In this document: positions 6,627-11,880 of the stretch, piece after piece
Position numbering within the stretch: position 1 is the stretch's first letter
Layout of the letters: each line of letters begins with the position of its first letter
Origin: a bacterium
Lineage (GTDB): Bacteria > CSSED10-310 > JAJRTK01
Assembly (NCBI GenBank): GCA_024278345.1
Contig: JAJRTK010000364.1
Coordinates: forward strand, 1 to 11,880
Length of the DNA stretch: 11,880 nucleotides
Direction of reading: 5' to 3'
Position numbers and translations under genes: made by a program
Notes under the pieces: model-generated
Database searches by the model: none
What the model saw: the letters and a program-made list of their open reading frames with translations, nothing else
Told to the model about the DNA's origin: nothing

Positions 6627-6726
6627 TTGTAGAATGATTCCCGTCGATTCGCAATTCGCTCACGTCCGGTTGAAGATCGTTGGACGTCTTTGGTTCTTGG
6701 ACCGTGCGTCACCTGGAGGCAAAACG
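6627..6726. promoter_or_regulatory. Divergent control region between sulfotransferase and PhnD-like genes
   Basis: About 100 bp must hold the start signals of both genes. An inverted repeat ACGTCC (6662-6667) and GGACGT (6682-6687) with 14 bases between could be an operator. ATTCGC is directly repeated nearby (about 6646-6658). TGGAGG at 6714-6719 is a strong ribosome binding site seven bases before ATG 6727 and fixes that start. I cannot assign convincing -35/-10 or sigma54 elements on either strand. Confidence 0.4.
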
Positions 6727-7602
6727 ATGTTGGGACGGGTGGTGGTCATACTTGTTTTTCTGGTGGGCGAGTTTGCTCTTGCGTATCCGAGCGAGCTGAC
6801 CATCGGGTTGGTTCCCGAGCAGAACGTCTTCGAGCAGCTCAAGAGATACAAACCTCTTGGCGCTTACCTCGGGGTACGGATGGACTGTGATGTGGAGTTT
6901 GTCATTTTTTCAGGTTATTCTACCGTGTTAAAGGCGATTCGCGATGGCACGGTTGATGGTGCGTTCCTGGGGAGCTTTGCCACGGCGCTCGCCATCGAGA
7001 AACTGGGGGTGGAACCTCTTGCGCGGCCAGTATGGCTTGATGGATCTGCCAGTTATCGGGGCTTGATCCTCGTGCGAAAGGAAGCTGGGATTCATAGCGT
7101 CAAGCAAATGAAGGGACGGAGGCTGGTTTTCGTCGATTCCATGACGTTTGGCGGCTATATCTTTCCCCTTGCTTATCTGCGCCGGCATGGAGTGGAGGAT
7201 CCTGAAACCTATTTTCAGAGCAGCTATTTCGCTGGCAGTCACGACGCGGCGATACAGAGCTTGTTGGATGGCAAGGCAGAGGTTGGCTGTTCAAAGAATA
7301 CGATTTTTTTCCGCCAGGCAAAAGAAAAACCGGAGATCATGAAAAGCCTGGAGGTGCTGGCGGAGTCGCCTGAAGTACCTTCCAATGCCCTTGCGGTGAG
7401 AAAGGATCTGCCTGACAGCCTCAGATCGGCCATTCGAGCAACGCTCATGGAGATGGAGAATCGCGCTGCAGGCCGAAAAGTGCTCAGCGAGTTTGGAGCG
7501 CTTCGGTTCATGGCCACCACAAAGGGGGATTACTCGCTGGTAAAGATAATCGCTACGCAGGCTGGAATCGACCTGGATCGCTACAAGCCTTCTGGCTGGT
7601 GA
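6727..7602 (+). CDS. PhnD-like periplasmic substrate-binding protein
   Basis: The product has 291 residues with a signal peptide (core 5-17, likely cut after ALA at 19). The mature protein starts with ELTIGLVPEQN and shows the type-II periplasmic-binding fold of the phosphate/phosphite/phosphonate (PhnD) family. Family marks are GTVDGAFLGSFATAL (74-88), the MKGRRLVFVDSMTFGGYIFP segment (128-147), and FAGSHDAAIQSLLDGKAEVG (168-187). The ligand cannot be read from sequence. No permease or ATPase gene is nearby, and the next gene is a membrane histidine kinase 117 nt downstream on the same strand. By analogy with the PhnD-like sensory domain of the TtrS tetrathionate kinase, it probably delivers ligand information to that kinase. 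The usual Asp-rich VDAG stretch reads VGCSKN (186-191), putting a Cys near the cleft. Start choice rests on TGGAGG seven bases upstream. Confidence 0.88.
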   Translation: MLGRVVVILVFLVGEFALAYPSELTIGLVPEQNVFEQLKRYKPLGAYLGVRMDCDVEFVIFSGYSTVLKAIRDGTVDGAFLGSFATALAIEKLGVEPLARPVWLDGSASYRGLILVRKEAGIHSVKQMKGRRLVFVDSMTFGGYIFPLAYLRRHGVEDPETYFQSSYFAGSHDAAIQSLLDGKAEVGCSKNTIFFRQAKEKPEIMKSLEVLAESPEVPSNALAVRKDLPDSLRSAIRATLMEMENRAAGRKVLSEFGALRFMATTKGDYSLVKIIATQAGIDLDRYKPSGW

Positions 7603-7614
7603 GAACCGGGGCGT

Positions 7615-7659
7615 AAATCCAATTTCGGGGGGGAGCGCCCAATTGCGTTGAGCGGATTT
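7615..7659 (+). promoter_or_regulatory. Nested stem-loop between PhnD-like and kinase genes
   Basis: Outer arms AAATC (7615-7619) and GATTT (7655-7659) enclose CAATT (7620-7624) with AATTG (7641-7645), which in turn enclose a GGG/CCC pairing. It may be an mRNA processing or stabilising hairpin that sets different levels for the secreted binding protein and the kinase. There is no T-run. Confidence 0.35.
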
Positions 7660-7719
7660 CTCCGAAACCAGAACGGCGATGCTCGTGGCGTCGTCGCAAA
7701 CTTGTTTTTGTGGGGGATA

Positions 7720-10173
7720 ATGAGACAGAAAATCCTCTTGTCATTGCTGCTTTTATTCGTGGTGTTCTTCATGGGCACCATGTTGGCGATGATCTATCTG
7801 CGGGAGACCACACACCAGCTCTCCGAGCTCGTCAAGGCGCACGAAATTGACGAATTTCAGCGGTCCCTGGCCAAGGGCATTCAACGCGTGCAGTCCGATC
7901 TCCAAGCCGTGGCCGGCACGAGATCTGACGGGCTCGGCTCTATTGTCGAAAGCGTGTCGGAACTCGAAAAACGAGCAGAATCCTGCGGCGGCTGTCATCA
8001 TGCCGCCAATGTTGCCAAGGAGTTCGACCGACTTCGAGAGCTTGTGGGAAACTACGAAGCAGCACTGAGCCACTCCATCACGGCAACCGGAGATCCCCGA
8101 AGGCTCCAGGCCCTGAAAGATGAAGCAACGCGATCGGGAGAGAGCATTCTTCGGTTTACCGAACGGATGAGCTTGAGCGCCTTAGGCAGGATTTCTAAGA
8201 TGACGAAGAAAACCGCAAGGAGTTTTCGGAACGTCGATTATATTTTGGGTGCAACATTGCTTGTGACCGCCCTCATGGGCTTGCTCGCCGCTATTCGGTT
8301 AAGCCGGAGCATCACCCACCCGGTTCAAGATCTTTTGCAGGGCACAAGAGCCATCGCAGCCGGTAACCTGAGCTATAAAATCTCCCATCGGGGGACCTCG
8401 GAGTTTCGAGAGCTGGCCTCCAATTTCAACCGGATGAGCGAGGCCCTCCGCTCGGGCTATCAGGACTTGACCCTGGCCAATGATCGCCTCTACCGGGAGA
8501 ATCTGGAGCGCAGGAAAATCGAGCAGAGACTCCGCCTTGACGAGGCCCGCCTTGAGGCCCTTTTGGATCTTGGGGCCATGACTGATGCCTCGGAGCAACG
8601 GATTGCCGAGTTCGTTTTGGATCATGGGATTCGGCTCACCAACAGTCGTTCCGGCTTTGTTCGCCTGGTGGATGAATCAGGGAGAGTCACTCTTCGCCAT
8701 GCGGCCTCCATCGAACCCGAAACAGGGAATGGCCGGGAGGCTGATTCCGGCGAGCCAGCTCTCAACGAAACCTGGACCTGGAGACGGACCGTTGACGAGA
8801 GAAAACCAGTCCTCATCAATGCCCAGGGTCACTCCCGCCCCGCCGGGACGGATCGGCAAGACAATCCGGGGGGCGCGGGCCGGTCCCAACGGGTTTTGAG
8901 CGTCCCGATCCTCGACCGGGCTTCGGTGGTAGGGGTCGCCGCCGTTGCCGGGAAGGACTCGGAATACGACGAGATGGATCAGCGGCAGTTCGTGCTCCTG
9001 GTTCAGGGAATGTGGCAACATCTCCAGCGTCGGCGGCGGGACGAAGAGCTCTTGAGGATGCAGAAACTCGAATCGCTGGGGATCCTTGCCGGCGGCATAG
9101 CCCATGACTTCAACAACCTGTTGACGGGGATCCTTGGTAATATCTCCCTGGCGTTGGATCGCATCGGGGCCGATGGTGACTTGTCCTCCCTCTTGGCAGC
9201 GGCAAGCCAGGCGACGCGGCGGGCAAAGGGGTTGACCGCCCAGCTCCTGACCTTTTCCAGGGGCGGCGCGCCAGTTCGCGAAACCGTTTCCATGGGAGAT
9301 CTCGTGCGGGAAACCACGACCTTCGTCACTCGTGGTTCAAAGGTCAAATGCCGGTTCCGGGTCCAGGAGGACCTCTTTTTCGTCGAAATCGACGTAGGAC
9401 AGATCGCCCAGGTTCTCAATAACCTCGTCATCAATGCCTGCGATGCCATGCCGGATGGTGGCACGCTGGAGATCGTGTGCAGAAGTGTCACGAGCGCTGA
9501 GGAAACACTTCCCATAGAAGAAGATAAATGCGTGGTGATCTCCATTGCCGACCAGGGGGTGGGGATTAAGCCCGAGCACCTTCAAAAGGTCTTCGAGCCC
9601 TATTTCTCAACAAAAAAGCGCGGCAGCGGCCTGGGACTCTCGGCATCGACTTCCATTGTCCAGGCCCACGGGGGGCATATCAGCGTCGAATCACAACTGG
9701 GCGCGGGGACAATTTTTCACGTCTACCTTCCCGCGTCCTCAAAAGAGCCCGTGGCCACTGATGTTCGCAATGAAGAAAAGGTCACACGAGGCAAAGGTGG
9801 TCGGATTCTCGTGATGGACGACGATGAATTGGTCTTGGAGGTCTGCCAGGGCATCCTTGAATACCTTGGCTATCAAGTGGTGACCGCCACCGACGGTGCA
9901 GAGGCCCTGGAGCGCTACGAGGATGCACGCCAGAAGGGCCGACCCTTCGATGCTGTGGTTTTCGATCTCACCATTCCCGGAGGGATGGGCGGACAGGAAG
10001 CCATCCGACGCCTGAGACTCGTCGATCCATCCATCAAGGCCATTGTCACCAGCGGCTATTCCAGCGATCCAGTCCTGGCGGAGCACGAGAGATATGGGTT
10101 CAATGGTCGCGTGGTGAAACCCTATAACGTCCACGATCTGGGGAGCGCTATGGAGGAACTGCTAGGTGGATAG
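7720..10173 (+). CDS. Hybrid histidine kinase with CxxCH heme-c-type periplasmic sensor, HAMP, GAF and receiver domains
   Basis: The 817-residue inner-membrane sensor has TM1 (about 5-27) and a helical periplasmic region (28-172) with SCGGCHH, giving Cys89, Cys92 and His93 as a covalent heme-c site. TM2 (about 174-193), HAMP (194-247) and a short coiled coil (250-280) follow. The GAF-like domain spans about 281-435, with RVLSVPILDRASVVGVAAVA. HisKA carries the H-box AHDFNN with phospho-accepting His462. HATPase_c has N-box NLVINACDA, DQGVGIKP, FEPYFSTKKRGSGLGL and GAGTIFHVYLP. The C-terminal receiver (695-815) has acidic Asp700-702, phospho-acceptor Asp749, Ser/Thr near 777-778 and Lys800. 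No DNA-binding output domain or response regulator gene is in the window, so output probably goes through phosphotransfer to a distant partner. ATG 7720 is chosen because TM1 starts there, although the G-run before it is close. In-frame TTG 7648 would add 24 residues. It is probably co-transcribed with the PhnD-like gene. Confidence 0.93.
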   Translation: MRQKILLSLLLLFVVFFMGTMLAMIYLRETTHQLSELVKAHEIDEFQRSLAKGIQRVQSDLQAVAGTRSDGLGSIVESVSELEKRAESCGGCHHAANVAKEFDRLRELVGNYEAALSHSITATGDPRRLQALKDEATRSGESILRFTERMSLSALGRISKMTKKTARSFRNVDYILGATLLVTALMGLLAAIRLSRSITHPVQDLLQGTRAIAAGNLSYKISHRGTSEFRELASNFNRMSEALRSGYQDLTLANDRLYRENLERRKIEQRLRLDEARLEALLDLGAMTDASEQRIAEFVLDHGIRLTNSRSGFVRLVDESGRVTLRHAASIEPETGNGREADSGEPALNETWTWRRTVDERKPVLINAQGHSRPAGTDRQDNPGGAGRSQRVLSVPILDRASVVGVAAVAGKDSEYDEMDQRQFVLLVQGMWQHLQRRRRDEELLRMQKLESLGILAGGIAHDFNNLLTGILGNISLALDRIGADGDLSSLLAAASQATRRAKGLTAQLLTFSRGGAPVRETVSMGDLVRETTTFVTRGSKVKCRFRVQEDLFFVEIDVGQIAQVLNNLVINACDAMPDGGTLEIVCRSVTSAEETLPIEEDKCVVISIADQGVGIKPEHLQKVFEPYFSTKKRGSGLGLSASTSIVQAHGGHISVESQLGAGTIFHVYLPASSKEPVATDVRNEEKVTRGKGGRILVMDDDELVLEVCQGILEYLGYQVVTATDGAEALERYEDARQKGRPFDAVVFDLTIPGGMGGQEAIRRLRLVDPSIKAIVTSGYSSDPVLAEHERYGFNGRVVKPYNVHDLGSAMEELLGG

Positions 10174-10400
10174 CGGAATCTACGACGCTGGCAGCTCAAA
10201 GGGGAGATTCCTTCAGCAAACCACTTTCTTTTCTTGGGTTGTGTTCCGCTCCCGGCGGCGGCAGTCCGTCCGCCGCCACTCGCCCATCACCACCCCTGGC
10301 TGAAGCCACTTTCCGGAGGGGATCTCCCCGATCCTGTGCCCGACCAAACTATGGCGCAGCTCCTGCTTGCGCCCTATCCGCAGATGAACAATCTCCTTCT
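10174..10400. other. Convergent intergenic region between kinase and ATP-grasp genes
   Basis: The region holds the inverted copy of the GGCGGCGG hairpin repeat and a small GGGG-atct-CCCC hairpin (10318-10329). No T-run terminator and no gene are seen. On the minus strand, 10349-10400 reads as open frame in the register that the ATP-grasp gene would have without the duplication at its stop. Confidence 0.55.
10205..10296 (-). repeat. Dispersed GGCGGCGG hairpin repeat, copy 2 (inverted)
   Basis: The core hairpin arms GGCGGCGG (10254-10261) and CCGCCGCC (10270-10277) with loop CAGTCCGT are the exact reverse complement of copy 1 at 5205-5228. On the minus strand, the flanks repeat the GATG lead-in and the CAACCC, AGAAAAGAAAG, GTTTG, AATCTCC tail. 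Both copies lie between convergent genes, and together they bracket the sulfotransferase, PhnD-like and kinase block. Confidence 0.8.
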
Positions 10401-10420
10401 TCAACTCCCTTCAACTCCCT
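10401..10420 (-). repeat. 10-bp tandem duplication over the ATP-grasp stop codon
   Basis: TCAACTCCCT occurs twice in immediate succession (10401-10410 and 10411-10420). On the coding strand AGGGAGTTGA is doubled, giving the C-terminal codons GVEGS and the TGA. With one copy, the frame would continue for 16 further residues after GVE to a TAG ending near 10349. Confidence 0.9.
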
Positions 10421-11570
10421 GGATGAAGTCCGTGGCCCGGAAGATTTCTTCTTGTTCCGCTGCCCGGAGAACGTAGGCGTAATCGCCCATGGCCCTGCTA
10501 AAAACCGGCTCGACCCGATGGTGAAGGAGGATCGAATCCCCAAATTCCTCAAGGATTTCCTCGTGGCAGTGGAGATACGGGTTCTTTTCCTTGCGACTGA
10601 TATAGCAACAGAAGAACTTCCGCTCGTAGGCGAATCGGCCCGGTTTTCCGGCGATGATCCGCGCCCACTGGCGATAGAGATCGATGTCGGCTGAAAAATT
10701 GCACATGTCCAGAGTGGGACCGCCGGGCGGCCGCATATTCGCTTCGATAGCCACGAGATCCCCTGTTTCCCGAGTCCGGAAAAACTCAAAGTGGAAAAAG
10801 ATCTCCCGGCCATCGAACGCCTTCAGCGTCCGTTCGCCAAGAGCCTGGAGATCCGCCGGAATTTCCCGAAGTGACGTATAATAGACATGCCGGTCGTGGT
10901 TGACCACTTCCATGACGCCATCACTATACACGTGGGAGGTGCAAAAAACGATGCGGCCTTCCCCATCCGAAAGGCCATCGAAACTGTAGATCGTTCCGTC
11001 GATGAACTCCTCCAGCACGTAGTCCACCGCGGGCTTGAGCGCGAAGAAGCTCTTCAGCTCACCGTCGTCGTGGAGCTTGTAAGTTCCGGCGGCGCCCACG
11101 CCTACATCCGGCTTACCGATGACCGGGTATCCCGTTTCTTTGACGATTCCCAGGGCATCTTCCAGATTTTGGACCAGCCCGCCCCGGGCCACGGGAATCC
11201 CCCATTGCCGGTAGATCGCCTTCATTCGGCTCTTCCGCTTGTAATCGCCGATTTTGTCGAAACCCACCCCCGGTATCCCAAATTCGGTTCGCAATCGGGC
11301 CAGGGGCTCCAGCCAGTGTTCATTGTGGGCCTCCAACCGGTCTACGGGGCCAAATTCATCCACAAGCCCCGTCAAGGCACGGCGAAGGTGCGTCAGATCG
11401 TCCATGTCCGCCACCTGACGGTAGCCATCCAGGGAAAGGCGGAGCTCCGGCCTCAGTTGCTCCCACGGTTGATCGGCAATCCCAAGGACTTGGACGCCAA
11501 GCTCCCGAAGCCGAGCACAAAATAGGTAGTAGTTTGGAGGGAAGTGGGGAGAGACAAAGACGACGTTCAT
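10401..11570 (-). CDS. ATP-grasp carboxylate-amine/thiol ligase family protein
   Basis: The 389-residue protein is predicted to be a cytoplasmic ligase that activates a carboxylate as acyl-phosphate with ATP and joins it to a nucleophile. A Rossmann-like pre-ATP domain comes first (MNVVFVSPHFPPNYYLFCAR, 1-20), then a linker with KRKSRMKAIYRQWGIPVA (111-128). The ATP-grasp core has YPVIGKPDVGVGAAGTYKL (148-166, Lys153), the hinge YVLEEFIDG (184-192), Glu262 in FHFEFFRT, and metal-binding Glu276 and Asn278 in AIEANMRPPGGPTLDM. The C-terminal domain (about 300-389) contains FCCYISRKEKNPY. It resembles carbamoyl-phosphate-synthase-L-like and BL00235/CARNS-type ligases, but the substrate is unknown. 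Start ATG 11570 is preferred over upstream ATG 11678 because the Rossmann strand begins there and GTGGAAGAAGA lies upstream. The last codons fall in a 10-bp tandem duplication. No pathway partners are adjacent. Confidence 0.9.
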   Translation of the reverse strand: MNVVFVSPHFPPNYYLFCARLRELGVQVLGIADQPWEQLRPELRLSLDGYRQVADMDDLTHLRRALTGLVDEFGPVDRLEAHNEHWLEPLARLRTEFGIPGVGFDKIGDYKRKSRMKAIYRQWGIPVARGGLVQNLEDALGIVKETGYPVIGKPDVGVGAAGTYKLHDDGELKSFFALKPAVDYVLEEFIDGTIYSFDGLSDGEGRIVFCTSHVYSDGVMEVVNHDRHVYYTSLREIPADLQALGERTLKAFDGREIFFHFEFFRTRETGDLVAIEANMRPPGGPTLDMCNFSADIDLYRQWARIIAGKPGRFAYERKFFCCYISRKEKNPYLHCHEEILEEFGDSILLHHRVEPVFSRAMGDYAYVLRAAEQEEIFRATDFIQGVEGS

Positions 11571-11736
11571 GGGATCTTCTTCCACGTTTATTTGGTGCCG
11601 CCGGGCGCCAGCTTCACCAGTTGCTTGGCGCTGGGAAAAATTCCAACCTCGGCCGGTCACACCGGTTTTCGAGGGCAAAAATCTTGCGGCAGTCTAGCGG
11701 TGGAAAGAATGTCTGGCAAGACGAGAAAGGAAAGCC
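11571..11736 (-). other. Upstream region of the ATP-grasp gene
   Basis: This stretch should hold the ATP-grasp promoter, but I find no convincing -35/-10 pair. A small hairpin CCGGT-cac-ACCGG (11653-11665) lies before TTTT on the plus strand. In-frame reading on the minus strand stays open to 11678, but with non-protein-like composition. Confidence 0.4.
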
Positions 11737-11765
11737 CTTGTGGCCTCGGTCATGGTACCGGCCAC
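11737..11765 (+). repeat. Copy of the leader segment CTTGTG-GCCTCGGTCAT within a hairpin
   Basis: CTTGTGGCCTCGGTCAT (11737-11753) matches 261-279 in the left-end leader in the same orientation, except that the left copy has two extra bases (CG) in the middle. Here the segment sits in a hairpin with arms GTGGCC (11740-11745) and GGCCAC (11760-11765) and inner GGT/ACC pairing, unlike the left copy, which pairs elsewhere. Its role is unknown. Confidence 0.5.
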
Positions 11766-11768
11766 CCG

Positions 11769-11820
11769 AAAAAAGCGCGCAGCGCACAAAGATGTGGGTC
11801 CAGGGAGCTGGCTCCCTGGC
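11769..11820 (-). repeat. Dispersed hairpin repeat, right copy (inverted), with T-run on the minus strand
   Basis: On the minus strand the order is hairpin CCAGGGAG / CTCCCTGG (from 11819 down to 11800), ACCC, CTTTGT, small hairpin GCGC-tgc-GCGC (11785-11775), then six T (11774-11769). This reproduces the left copy at 93-142 in order and spacing. After the T-run, TTCGGGTGGCCGG..CCATGA also resembles 168-196 on the left. Confidence 0.7.
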
Positions 11821-11880
11821 GTGGGTCTGGGAGCGGCGCTCCCAGCGGAGGTCCGGAGGCAGAGCCTCCGCCGGGTTCCA
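11794..11880. repeat. Tandem array of about 26-bp hairpin units
   Basis: Unit 1 (11794-11820) is GTGGGTC plus a CCAGGGAG/CTCCCTGG stem. Unit 2 (11821-11846) is GTGGGTC plus a CTGGGAGC-ggc-GCTCCCAG stem. Unit 3 (11847-11872) is GGAGGTC plus a CGGAGGC-aga-GCCTCCG stem. A fourth lead-in, GGGTTCC, is cut by the window edge. The spacing and lead-in are kept while both stem arms change together. Confidence 0.75.

Noticed and set aside
6617-6632. TTGGCGCACATTTGTA as a sigma54 promoter
   Set aside because: The spacing between the GG and GC/GT elements is one base short, and it overlaps the sulfotransferase start.
10887-11525. Plus-strand 212-codon frame antisense to the ATP-grasp gene
   Set aside because: It lies wholly over the conserved ATP-grasp core, and no domain is recognised in the antisense product.
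11653-11669. CCGGT-cac-ACCGG-TTTT as a plus-strand terminator
   Set aside because: There is no plus-strand gene upstream of it, and the 5-bp stem with four T is easily chance.
11873-11880. GGGTTCCA at the right edge as a possible tRNA T-arm
   Set aside because: It fits better as the lead-in of a fourth hairpin unit, and no acceptor or anticodon stem is visible.

Overview
The window is a GC-rich stretch of a Gram-negative bacterial chromosome. It carries Sec-dependent signal peptides, a C-terminal-Phe outer-membrane beta-barrel, and a sensor kinase with a CxxCH heme-c motif. The style of the kinase (GAF then HisKA with an AHDFNN box), the PhnD-like binding protein beside it and the strings of hairpins ending in a T-run recall deltaproteobacterial (Desulfobacterota-like) genomes. 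That placement is a low-confidence inference. I see no tRNA, rRNA, CRISPR array, transposase or integrase.

Layout. (a) 1-411: the possible 3' end of an upstream gene, several hairpins and a terminator, a candidate promoter, and a structured leader of about 190 nt. (b) 412-5110, plus strand: an NTT/TLC-type (ATP/ADP translocase-like) membrane carrier, a POTRA-less Omp85/D15-like outer-membrane barrel, and a secreted protein of a conserved uncharacterised family that carries protein-kinase-like motifs (HTDLKLGN and DFG). (c) 5111-5426: a convergent intergenic region with one copy of a dispersed hairpin repeat. (d) 5427-6626, minus strand: a PAPS-dependent sulfotransferase. (e) 6727-10173, plus strand: a PhnD-like periplasmic binding protein followed by a hybrid histidine kinase (TM, CxxCH sensor, TM, HAMP, GAF, HisKA, HATPase, REC). 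(f) 10174-10400: a second convergent region with an inverted copy of the same hairpin repeat. (g) 10401-11570, minus strand: an ATP-grasp ligase. (h) 11571-11880: an upstream region ending in a tandem hairpin array that is related, in inverted orientation, to the one at the left end.

Two possible working units stand out. The first is the three-gene cassette at 412-5110. A carrier homologous to nucleotide translocases, a kinase-like protein with a signal peptide and an outer-membrane barrel sit together, so the carrier might supply nucleotide to a periplasmic phosphotransferase. This is a hypothesis; the sequence shows only the motifs and the synteny. The second is the PhnD-like protein plus heme-c hybrid kinase, with no ABC permease or ATPase gene in the window. 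This suggests a periplasmic ligand and redox or gas sensing module rather than a transporter. The non-coding DNA is unusually structured: two dispersed palindromic repeat families and one switch-like leader.
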